A DNA stretch of 53,843 bases from JABSOG01 sp041583135. GTDB taxonomy: Bacteria; Pseudomonadota; Gammaproteobacteria; Enterobacterales; Alteromonadaceae. The stretch is taken from assembly GCA_041583135.1 (NCBI GenBank), contig JBFHGJ010000032.1:1-53843 (forward strand). The letters run 5' to 3'. The notes beneath the pieces are model-generated. The model was not told the DNA's origin. It did not search any database and saw nothing but the letters and a program-made list of their open reading frames with translations. Shown piece by piece: positions 34,812-42,411 of the stretch; position 1 is the first letter of the stretch, and the number at the start of each line of letters is the position of its first letter. The position numbers and the translations under genes were made by a program.

Positions 34812-35204
34812 ATGAAAAAAGTGCTTTTTGCTATTACCTTAATTGCCGGTTTCTCGGTCGCTCATGCTGCTGATGATAAGTTGTCTCGCGAACAGGTTTC
34901 TAAAATGTTGAAGCCGGTCGGTCAAGTCCATGTTGGTACTGACGCGTCGGCCGACGCTGGTCCTCGTGAGCCACGCAGCGGTGAAGAAGTGGTCAATACC
35001 AAGTGTGGTATGTGCCATAACGCAGGCGTTAGTGGTGCACCTAAGTCTCACGATGTTGCTGCTTGGCAAGAGCGTTTGGCCAAAGGCTTTGATGTCGTGC
35101 TGTCTAACGCAATCAATGGTATCAATGCCATGCCGCCAAAAGGCACTTGCTCAGATTGTACAGATGATGAAATCAAAGCGGCCATCGAGTTTATGAGCAA
35201 ATAA
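34812..35204 (+). CDS. Cytochrome c5-like periplasmic electron carrier
   Basis: The 130-residue protein starts with a clean signal peptide (to AHAA, about residue 20). One haem site CGMCH is at about residues 65-69, and a later Met in NAMPPKG is the likely second axial ligand. CSDC near the C-terminus is the Cys pair typical of the cytochrome c5 subgroup. The role is small electron transfer in the periplasm, for instance to a terminal oxidase or in anaerobic respiration. It stands alone with a strong promoter upstream and a rho-independent terminator downstream, so is probably highly expressed. Confidence 0.93.
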   Translation: MKKVLFAITLIAGFSVAHAADDKLSREQVSKMLKPVGQVHVGTDASADAGPREPRSGEEVVNTKCGMCHNAGVSGAPKSHDVAAWQERLAKGFDVVLSNAINGINAMPPKGTCSDCTDDEIKAAIEFMSK

Positions 35205-35223
35205 CTCAAGACGATCCGCCTTT

Positions 35224-35253
35224 AAAAAAACCGCTATAACAGCGGTTTTTTTT
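35224..35253 (+). terminator. Rho-independent terminator of cytochrome c5 gene
   Basis: CCGCT-ATAAC-AGCGG with an A-run before and a run of eight T after forms a classical intrinsic terminator 20 bp after the stop. Confidence 0.93.
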
Positions 35254-35388
35254 CGCCCTGAACAAAATTTTGTCACCGCTGGTGGCATAACATATGCACT
35301 ATATCTGCCGATAAAATCGCGTTTTTATACGCAATCAATGGCACTGTCATCTAAACTGACAGATAACAAGTCGATAAGGCAGGTGTGC

Positions 35389-36912
35389 ATGTTCAAATGG
35401 TTGGTGGTTACTTGTGTATTGCTGCTTAGCGCCTGTGGCGGTGGGCAAGACTCAGGTGTGCCTGGGGCGCCACAGAGTAATGGCCAGATTGAACAGCCTG
35501 AGCCGAGCCAATCACTCTATTCCAGCTCTCCTCATCGACGTAATTTCAACGATGAGGATGATTTAAGCGCGTTTTTTACCTTCTTCGATCATCAATATCT
35601 CAATCGCATCGACATTATTATCACCGAAGCACGTTGGCAGGCGCTGCTTGCTGAGCTTGAAGATAACCTGCATTCCGATGAATATTTCAAAGCCGATGTG
35701 ATCATATCTTCAAACGGCGGGCTACACCTTGAGGTAGCAGAAGTGGGCTTGCGCATTCGTGGTAACTCTACCCGGCAAATACCACAGCAAAACGGTCGAT
35801 TTATGCCGGTTCATTTTAAACTGAAATTCAATTTGACCTTTGATATACCGGAAGATACCTTGGCATACAAGGTGCGTAAAGAGCGCCGAGTGGCCAACTT
35901 GCGCAGCCTTAATTTAAAAAGTCATCAGCGTATTCCCGATACCTCGCAAATAAGAGAGCTGTATAGCTATGACTTATTCAATCAAATTGGGGTTGCGGCC
36001 CCTTTGACCGGCTCTGCTCGGGTATTTCTGACCATCGGCCAATTTACTGTCGATTATGGCTACTACACCGCCGTTGAACCCATTGATAAAACCTTTTTGC
36101 GTAAACGTTACGGCGATGATGATAATGAAGGCAACCTATATAAATGCCTGTGGCAGGCTGGCGGCCCTGCCAATCTCACGCCAAAACACCCCGATGAGCC
36201 GATGGACAATTGGATTGGTGTCAGTGATGAACTTGGCTATAACCCGACCTACGACCTAAAAACCAATGAAGATGAAGCCGACCACTCTCGGCTACTGGCC
36301 TTTATCGACAAACTCAATACACTCCATGGTGCTGAGTTGAAAGCTTGGTTGGACGAGACTTTTGAAGTGGATCAGTTTTTGCGTTACTCGGCCATGAATG
36401 TATTGATCGGTATGCCGGACGACTATCGTGCCATGGGCAACAACTACTACTTATATTTTAGTGCCAGTGAATCTGACGACGATGAGGATGGCGAGCGCGA
36501 CCAAGGTAAGGTGTTGTTTATTCCGTATGACTATGACCAAGCATTTGGCGGGGGCTGGATGCCTTTTGATACCGCGAGTGTCGGCATATATGATTGGCGC
36601 AGCTTAACTTATGAACTTACCGGCGATCAGTATTATGACGCTCATCCGTTGATCGACAAAATGCTTGATATCGATGAATATCGTCAATGGTACGAACATT
36701 ATCTTGGACTTTATGTGCATCAATACAATGGCAATTTCAATAGCGCTAACTTCAAAGCCAAATTTGACCAGTTGAAAGCCTTATATGACAGTGACGGCAG
36801 TGGTGAGTTGGAGTCACAGATAGAAGACAACATTAAAGTGATGCAAAGTGAACAGGAAGTTGAGTATTTCAATACCAAGGTCGAGTCGATTCGGTCGCAG
36901 TTGGGACAATAA
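35389..36912 (+). CDS. CotH-kinase-family lipoprotein
   Basis: The ATG at 35389 (AGG upstream) begins a lipoprotein signal (MFKWLVVTCVLLLSAC, Cys16, then GGG); the earlier frame lacks one. The 507-residue protein matches the spore-coat CotH family, an atypical protein kinase fold (VGLRIRGNSTRQIP, RSLNLKSHQ, REL-YSYDLFNQIGVAAPLT, SARVFLTIG, YGYYTAVEPIDKTFL). The motif FIPYDYDQAFGGG corresponds to the metal-binding D-x-D-xxFG segment of CotH kinases. An acidic loop, ESDDDEDGERD, lies just before it. As a lipid-anchored envelope protein it could phosphorylate exported proteins or sugars, though an ATP source outside the cytosol is a known puzzle. It begins a plus-strand operon that continues with the porin-like gene 19 bp on. 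Confidence 0.88.
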   Translation: MFKWLVVTCVLLLSACGGGQDSGVPGAPQSNGQIEQPEPSQSLYSSSPHRRNFNDEDDLSAFFTFFDHQYLNRIDIIITEARWQALLAELEDNLHSDEYFKADVIISSNGGLHLEVAEVGLRIRGNSTRQIPQQNGRFMPVHFKLKFNLTFDIPEDTLAYKVRKERRVANLRSLNLKSHQRIPDTSQIRELYSYDLFNQIGVAAPLTGSARVFLTIGQFTVDYGYYTAVEPIDKTFLRKRYGDDDNEGNLYKCLWQAGGPANLTPKHPDEPMDNWIGVSDELGYNPTYDLKTNEDEADHSRLLAFIDKLNTLHGAELKAWLDETFEVDQFLRYSAMNVLIGMPDDYRAMGNNYYLYFSASESDDDEDGERDQGKVLFIPYDYDQAFGGGWMPFDTASVGIYDWRSLTYELTGDQYYDAHPLIDKMLDIDEYRQWYEHYLGLYVHQYNGNFNSANFKAKFDQLKALYDSDGSGELESQIEDNIKVMQSEQEVEYFNTKVESIRSQLGQ

Positions 36913-36931
36913 TATCAATACAAGGGGTTAT

Positions 36932-38101
36932 ATGCTCAAACGAATAGGGTCTATGCTACTGTTGCTGTTGGCAACTCAAGTGCAGGCCGGATACCAATAT
37001 AAAACGCAAAGTGGCGTTGAGATTGAGTTCGGGGCGCGTGTTGTGTTGCAGTATCGTGACTTTGAAAGTCAGGACTATGAAGAAGATGATGCCTTTGGTT
37101 TGGTTGCCGGTGACAATGCCATTTTGGCTGAAGATGATGCTTTGGGGCTGACCACCGCCGATCAGCAATTTAGAGTGCGTCGGTTTAGGCCGTCTATCGA
37201 TGTTGCTTTTAATAAAGATTGGGAGGCCAGCCTGTCATGGGAATTGGCTGCGGGCCGTCGTAATATTAAAGATGCCTATGTGCGTTTTCGTGGAATCGAA
37301 TGGTTGGATGTGCGCTTTGGTAGCGATACGGTGCCTTTTAGTCGCGAACGTATTACCTCATCGGCAAGACAGCATTCTCCTGAACGGGCGATCACCGGCG
37401 ATACTGAATTTGGAGTGCCGGGTAGGCAACCGGGGCTGCATTTGCGAACGCGCTTTGATTTTCCACTCAATTTGAGGCTTTCTTATGCCGATGCCAATAT
37501 TCATGGCGATCTATTGACCGAAATTCAGTTTATCAACCCCTGGGGTCGCAGCGAGGTTGAAGACAATCTGCAAGATGAAGGGACGATGACTGTGGCGCGG
37601 CTCGAATATGAGGTGTTCGGTAAGATGCGTTATCGCGAAGGCCACTTGAAAGAGAAGCCTGCGCTGCATTTATCGGCAGCCATACTCAACTGGCAAAACA
37701 AACATCAGGCGGTAGAAATTGACGCATTAAATGGCTGGGAGGTGGCGGCGGCCTATCGTGGCTACGATTGGTCGGTTGATTTACAGTACCATGAACTGAC
37801 CGCCGATTCGCCATACGACATAGACAAACGACTGTTTGAACATGGCAAAGCTGCGCTGCAAAGTTACAGCGTCGAAGTTGGACATATGTTTTTCGACAAG
37901 CAGGTTGAACTGTTTGGTGCCTATCAGCTGATGTCGGCCGATGCTTGGTCGCAAGACTGGCAGGTGAAAGAAGTTGGGATGAGTTATTTTCTTGATGGTC
38001 ATCAGCATAAATTACAGTTGAGTTATCGCAAAGAGCAAGGGCGCAAGGGGCGTGATGCCGACCAGCAGAGTCTTTATCTACAATGGCAATATGACTACTG
38101 A
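36932..38101 (+). CDS. Outer-membrane porin-like barrel (phosphate-selective porin O/P-like)
   Basis: The ATG at 36932 has AAGGGG five bases upstream. The 389-residue protein has a signal peptide (MLKRIGSMLLLLLATQVQA, then GYQYK). A mature part of alternating polar and hydrophobic residues with many Tyr, Trp and Arg ends in an aromatic strand (QSLYLQWQYDY), as outer-membrane barrels do. The pattern FRVRRFRPSIDVAFNKDWEA and WLDVRFGSDTVPFSRERI fits the OprO/OprP-type porins, which favour phosphate or polyphosphate. An acidic insert after strand one contains two near-copies of EDDA-F/L-GL. Its stop shares one base with the next start. In context with a VTC gene, anion or polyphosphate passage is an attractive but unproven guess. 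Confidence 0.8.
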   Translation: MLKRIGSMLLLLLATQVQAGYQYKTQSGVEIEFGARVVLQYRDFESQDYEEDDAFGLVAGDNAILAEDDALGLTTADQQFRVRRFRPSIDVAFNKDWEASLSWELAAGRRNIKDAYVRFRGIEWLDVRFGSDTVPFSRERITSSARQHSPERAITGDTEFGVPGRQPGLHLRTRFDFPLNLRLSYADANIHGDLLTEIQFINPWGRSEVEDNLQDEGTMTVARLEYEVFGKMRYREGHLKEKPALHLSAAILNWQNKHQAVEIDALNGWEVAAAYRGYDWSVDLQYHELTADSPYDIDKRLFEHGKAALQSYSVEVGHMFFDKQVELFGAYQLMSADAWSQDWQVKEVGMSYFLDGHQHKLQLSYRKEQGRKGRDADQQSLYLQWQYDY

Positions 38102-38637
38102 TGTTATTTTCTCAGCTTCGTCACCGTGTTAGCCGCTATGCCCGGGTTGGGTTACTGGCTTATGTCATGGTGCTGAGTTATTTGCTGTTCAGTGACAGTG
38201 GTCGTTCCGCTCTCAACAATATTGGTCAGCATTATATGGCAAAGCAAGACCAACAGCGCCGACAACAGGTTGAGCAGCTCGACTGGGCTGCGCTGATGGC
38301 GCTGGGGGATATCAGCCGTCACCATCGCTACGCCGCATACAAAGATAAGCTGTGGTTTGAGTGGGTCGAGTCTGGGGCAAAACTTGATAAAAGCCATATT
38401 CAATGGGCTGAGCGCAACCGACGTAATATCAATATGCAGCTGGCATTGGCGAAATATTATGGTGCAAAGGGGAAGACTGCAAAGCAGTTGAAACTGCTAC
38501 GTCAACTTTATGTGAAAGTGCCGCAGCACGTCGAATTGGCCGCTGCGTATCGACAGGCGCTGCAACAGGTTGGCGCCGAGATGCCCACAATCAACGTTGA
38601 GCAACAACACAACCTCAGGGAGTATTTTGCTCAATGA
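38101..38637 (+). CDS. Small membrane-anchored helical (TPR-like) protein
   Basis: A 178-residue protein starting with a short basic cytosolic tip and one membrane helix (about 15-31). About 145 residues of Ala/Leu/Gln-rich helices follow, ending in a segment that looks like a TPR pair (LALAKYYGAKGKTAKQLKLLRQLYVKVPQ, shortened here to its core LALAKYYGAKGKTAK). I do not recognise a named family. The start is base-shared with the porin gene stop and the end overlaps the next start (ATGA), so it belongs to the same operon and may scaffold the CotH/beta-helix protein encoded next. Confidence 0.72.
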   Translation: MLFSQLRHRVSRYARVGLLAYVMVLSYLLFSDSGRSALNNIGQHYMAKQDQQRRQQVEQLDWAALMALGDISRHHRYAAYKDKLWFEWVESGAKLDKSHIQWAERNRRNINMQLALAKYYGAKGKTAKQLKLLRQLYVKVPQHVELAAAYRQALQQVGAEMPTINVEQQHNLREYFAQ

Positions 38638-40979
38638 CGACGATGGTGCGGCTGAAATATTGGGGAGCGCTGGCTTGGCGGCACAGTTTATGGTTAACCT
38701 TGCCTTTGGCCATATTGCTAAGTTTATGGTGGGTGCTTGCGTGGCTAAGGTTTAGCAGTATTGAGCCTGCGGTGTTGCCACAAGATAACGCCAGTTTCGG
38801 TCAGGTGCTTGACTATGAAGCAAGGCATTTGCTGGCGCAATGGCAAAACAAGTTTATTCACCGCTCAGCACCTTTTGGCCAGCTAATTACGCCGGTGCAG
38901 CTGATGGTCCCGACGCGAGAACTCAAAGCGCTAAGTCATGATCTGCCACAATCGGGCAAAAACTATGTTAAAGGCAAACTGTTGCTGGCCGACGGCTATC
39001 ATAAAATCAAACTTCGGCTGCGGGGCAATCATCCAAGGCATTGGCGTACAGAGAAAAAATCACTGCGGGTTAAAATGCAAGGTGACAAGCTGTGGCGTGA
39101 TCTCAACCGCTTCGAATTGCTGGCACCTGCTGATAAATCGTTGCTTGGTGCATACTTAAGCGCGCAATTGGCCAAACTGATGGGCTTACCCGGCGCCGAT
39201 ATTGAGTTGGCTTGGGTGTACATCAATGGTCAATCTAATGGTTTGTATCTGCTGAGTGAATCGATTGATGAGCAAACCTTGATCAATCACAACCTGATGC
39301 CCGGTGACATATATGCCGGAGAGGTTGCCAAACGCGACGCATATAGCGGTGTGGATAATCGCTTGTTTCACCACAGCGGGCTTTGGCAAAAGCTGGCCCA
39401 CAATAGTGATCATCCTCGCACCCAGCGTACTTCCCTAAACTTATTGGTGAGCTGGCTACAACAACCCCAAATCGACTATCAGCAGCTAAGGCAATTGGTC
39501 GATTATCCAATGTTTGCCCGCTTTTATTTGTTTCATCAACTTATCGGCTCTACCAACATCGACCAGTTTCACAACTGGCGCTTGTATTTCGATCACAGTC
39601 GCGGCCGCTTTTTTCCGCTGGTTTGGGACCCTGAAGGCTGGCCGCAGCATGGGCTTGAAAGCGACCCCGGAGCGCTTATCGACGCACTGCGTCAAGACCC
39701 TGTTTTTATTCAAGCAGTAAGACGCCAGTATTGGCAGCTCGATATGCCCGGGCGTTTGGCGAGCTTTGTTGAAAAGGCAGAGCAAATACGTCGCGAGCTG
39801 ACAACTTGGGTAGGCAATGACCCGGTGAGGTCAATCGATTTACAGTATTACGATGAACAAGATTATCTAGAGGCTTCGGCTGCGCTGATCCAGAGAATGA
39901 AACAGGCGTTCGCGATAACCATAGCCAAGCCCGATGAGGTCCCGAAAGCGCCGGAACCGCTGAAGTGGCAAGGCCAGCGGCAGTTTAATGGTGTGACCCA
40001 TATCCGTCAGCCGGTAGAGGTTGCCGCCGGAAGCCGCATTTTGCTTGGTTCGGGGGCTGTGTTGATTTTTCATCACCGAGTTAATCTCAATGGCACTGCG
40101 CAACAACCAATTGAGTTTGCGGCTTTGGGAGAGCAGCCTTATGGTGCTGTCGTCTTGCAAGGTGCAGATGCCAATGGTTCGAGTTTGAATCATTGCCGCT
40201 TTAGCGGAGGTAGTGCCTACAAAAATGGCGTGATTAACTTCACTGCGATGCTGTCATTACATGAAGTCAGCGATGTCGCTATCGATCATTGCCACTTTAG
40301 TAGGAATGCTGAGTCTGATGATATGGTGCATGGGGTGTATGCCGGAGTCACAATTACAAATAGCACATTTGAACATGCTGTTGGAGATGGATTAGATCTA
40401 GAGTTGTCCCATGCCTTTATCGCCAATAGCGAGTTTCGTGAAAATGCTAGAGAAGGTGTCGATTTGATGCACTCAGATGTTGTGCTGCGGGATGTGACAT
40501 TGATTGATAACCTTGATAACGCCATCTCTGCCGGACAAAAGTCGAAAGTGCGCTTAGAAAATGGCTTTATTCAAGGCGCCAAGTCGGCTTTGTTGGTCAA
40601 GGACAGCTCATTTATGCGGGTTACTCATAGCGAGCTGACGCAAAACGGCTTAATTGCCAAAGTCAGCCATCGTAATGATCACTATGCCGAAGGGGGCCAG
40701 CTATATATTTATCGCAGTAAAATGTATGACAATCAGCGTTTTTTTGATGTGGAAAAAAGTGCTCGTTTGGCGATATACGACAGCTACCTCTGGCCGCGTT
40801 TTAGCTCGGATAAGAAGCGCATCACCATCGATGAAACCACCAATGACTATCAGCCGACTGTGGCATCGGCACAGTTTAAGCGCTATAAGAAAGAAGTAGA
40901 AGCGTTTGCACAGTTAGATCAACTCATCGCACCGCAGGCAATGGCTGATAAACGGGGGATAGTCAATGAGCAACCTTGA
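38634..40979 (+). CDS. CotH-family domain fused to right-handed beta-helix, membrane-anchored
   Basis: The 781-residue protein has one membrane segment (about 18-38), then a CotH-family domain (about 60-440: KGKLLLADGYHKIKLRLRGN, SLLGAYLSAQLAKLMGLPG, LAWVYINGQSNGLYLLSE, FFPLVWDPEGWP). From about 465 a right-handed parallel beta-helix follows, with repeated short blocks such as GVTITNSTFEHAVGDGLDLE and ANSEFRENAREGVDLM, like pectate-lyase or alginate-epimerase folds. A kinase-like fold joined to a sugar-binding/processing helix suggests action on a polysaccharide. The metal motif in VWDPEGW is less canonical than in the first CotH gene. It overlaps both neighbours, by 4 bases upstream and 14 downstream. 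Confidence 0.85.
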   Translation: MTTMVRLKYWGALAWRHSLWLTLPLAILLSLWWVLAWLRFSSIEPAVLPQDNASFGQVLDYEARHLLAQWQNKFIHRSAPFGQLITPVQLMVPTRELKALSHDLPQSGKNYVKGKLLLADGYHKIKLRLRGNHPRHWRTEKKSLRVKMQGDKLWRDLNRFELLAPADKSLLGAYLSAQLAKLMGLPGADIELAWVYINGQSNGLYLLSESIDEQTLINHNLMPGDIYAGEVAKRDAYSGVDNRLFHHSGLWQKLAHNSDHPRTQRTSLNLLVSWLQQPQIDYQQLRQLVDYPMFARFYLFHQLIGSTNIDQFHNWRLYFDHSRGRFFPLVWDPEGWPQHGLESDPGALIDALRQDPVFIQAVRRQYWQLDMPGRLASFVEKAEQIRRELTTWVGNDPVRSIDLQYYDEQDYLEASAALIQRMKQAFAITIAKPDEVPKAPEPLKWQGQRQFNGVTHIRQPVEVAAGSRILLGSGAVLIFHHRVNLNGTAQQPIEFAALGEQPYGAVVLQGADANGSSLNHCRFSGGSAYKNGVINFTAMLSLHEVSDVAIDHCHFSRNAESDDMVHGVYAGVTITNSTFEHAVGDGLDLELSHAFIANSEFRENAREGVDLMHSDVVLRDVTLIDNLDNAISAGQKSKVRLENGFIQGAKSALLVKDSSFMRVTHSELTQNGLIAKVSHRNDHYAEGGQLYIYRSKMYDNQRFFDVEKSARLAIYDSYLWPRFSSDKKRITIDETTNDYQPTVASAQFKRYKKEVEAFAQLDQLIAPQAMADKRGIVNEQP

Positions 40980-41691
40980 GCACATGCTTAAGTTTGAACG
41001 ATTTGAATTTAAATACATACTCCCGAAACAGCTTGGCGAAGAATTTGAATCGGCACTTCGCTACTTTATGCGCTTTGATCCTTTTGTTGAACAGACACCG
41101 CATCACCGCTATTTTGTTCGCAGCTTGTATTTTGATGATCCGCATTTCAGTAGTTTTTACAGCAAAGTCGATGGCATCAAAACCCGAGCAAAGTTTCGTA
41201 TTCGCACCTATACTGACAAACCAAGTGATGAGGTGGTGCAGTTCTTAGAGTTAAAGGGGCGCTATAACCAGTTTGTCTATAAAAGGCGAATGCTAATTCC
41301 CACTATCGAACGGCCGGTGTGCCGACATCTATTGCAGTGCTTGGGCAACAATGAACTGAGCCAGCAGTTTATGTTTGAATACTATCGCCGTCAGTTGGCG
41401 CCGGTGGCTTTGGTCGATTATTGGCGTAGACCCTATTTTAGTCAGTATGATCCCGATTTTCGTCTTACTTTCGATGAAGAGTTGGTGACCTATCAAAGCG
41501 ATGGCTTGACGCCTAAGCGCAGTGATACCAAGCGTAGGGTATTGCCCGGCTTTAAGGTGATGGAAGTTAAATTTAAACGGCAGATCCCGGCTTGGTTTCA
41601 TCGCTTGGTCGAATCTTACGAGCTTAAGGCCAAACCTTGTTCCAAGATTTGTCATGCCATGGAAGCGCTGCAATTGGCGGAGGATATATAA
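40966..41691 (+). CDS. VTC-domain protein (polyphosphate polymerase-like)
   Basis: The 241-residue protein consists of one VTC domain of the CYTH/triphosphate-tunnel superfamily. The alternating basic and acidic residues that line the tunnel are present: FERFEFKYILP, VRSLYFDDP, KFRIRTYTD, FLELKGRYN, RLTFDEEL and KVMEVKFKRQIPAWF. In yeast Vtc4 this domain polymerises ATP phosphate into polyphosphate. Bacterial versions are common but biochemically obscure. It is soluble, and overlaps the CotH/beta-helix gene by 14 bases. The DUF4956 membrane-protein gene follows immediately, the same neighbour seen with bacterial VTC proteins in other genomes, to my knowledge. Confidence 0.9.
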   Translation: MSNLEHMLKFERFEFKYILPKQLGEEFESALRYFMRFDPFVEQTPHHRYFVRSLYFDDPHFSSFYSKVDGIKTRAKFRIRTYTDKPSDEVVQFLELKGRYNQFVYKRRMLIPTIERPVCRHLLQCLGNNELSQQFMFEYYRRQLAPVALVDYWRRPYFSQYDPDFRLTFDEELVTYQSDGLTPKRSDTKRRVLPGFKVMEVKFKRQIPAWFHRLVESYELKAKPCSKICHAMEALQLAEDI

Positions 41692-41693
41692 AA

Positions 41694-42386
41694 GTGCAAG
41701 AAGAAAGTCCTGATTTTTTGTTTACCACAGGTAATGTACTTAGCTACAGCTACCCGGAAATGTTGTTCAATATGCTGCTGGCGGTGCTGCTCGGCTTTGT
41801 GATCACCGGAGTGTATCGTCACACCCACAAAGGGTTGTCCTATTCACAGTCGTTTTCGTTGACCATTTTGTTTGTGACCTTAATTGTTGCCGTGGTAATG
41901 ATGGTTATCGGTTCATCACTGGCCAGAGCCTTTGCCTTGGTCGGCGCGCTGTCAATTATTCGCTTTAGAACCGTGGTAAAAGACACCAAAGACACCGCCT
42001 TTGTATTTGCCGCGTTGGCCATTGGCATGGCAGCGGGCACTTCAAATTACTTTTTGGCTGTCGCCGCCAGTATGGTGATTGCCGTTTTAGCCATCGCTAC
42101 TCATCACTTTAATTATGCCGCCTTATATAAGAGTGAGTTTATTTTGCGCTTTGTGGTTGAACGTTCATTTGGCGAAGACCGCTATATGGGCATTATCAAA
42201 CAATACGCTCGGCTTGCGCATTTGCTGCACATTGAACCTGCCGCCGACGGCGACTTAGTTAAAATGACTTACGATATTCATATGAAAGAAGACATCGACC
42301 CTGCGGCACTTACCGCCGAGCTGGATAAGCTCGACGATATTTCCGAGGTGGTGATGATAGCCGCCAAGAGTGATATTGATTATTGA
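41694..42386 (+). CDS. DUF4956 membrane protein
   Basis: I place the start at GTG 41694, two bases after the VTC stop, with GGAGG about ten bases before; an ATG at 41637 would overlap the VTC gene by 55 bases and lacks a ribosome site. The product of 230 residues has four membrane segments in the first 150 residues with the family core GALSIIRFRTVVKDTKDTAFVF, split here as ALVGALSIIRFRT and DTKDTAFVFAALAIG. A cytosolic C-terminal domain of about 90 residues resembles small alpha/beta regulatory domains. The family accompanies VTC and CotH genes and may pass or anchor the phosphate polymer; its function is not established. The operon ends at the hairpin at 42388-42406. Confidence 0.87.
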   Translation: MQEESPDFLFTTGNVLSYSYPEMLFNMLLAVLLGFVITGVYRHTHKGLSYSQSFSLTILFVTLIVAVVMMVIGSSLARAFALVGALSIIRFRTVVKDTKDTAFVFAALAIGMAAGTSNYFLAVAASMVIAVLAIATHHFNYAALYKSEFILRFVVERSFGEDRYMGIIKQYARLAHLLHIEPAADGDLVKMTYDIHMKEDIDPAALTAELDKLDDISEVVMIAAKSDIDY

Positions 42387-42387
42387 T

Positions 42388-42406
42388 GGGCGCTTAATCA
42401 GCGCCC
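42388..42406. terminator. Hairpin between convergent DUF4956 and GNAT-nitrilase genes
   Basis: GGGCGCT-TAATC-AGCGCCC, a perfect 7-bp GC-rich stem, lies between the two stops (42386 and 42412). It lacks a long T-run but its place suggests a bidirectional terminator. Confidence 0.6.
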
Positions 42407-42411
42407 CTCTA

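Noticed and set aside
41637..41693. Earlier ATG start for the DUF4956 gene
   Set aside because: It overlaps the VTC gene by 55 bases without a ribosome site, and the residues added do not look like the family.
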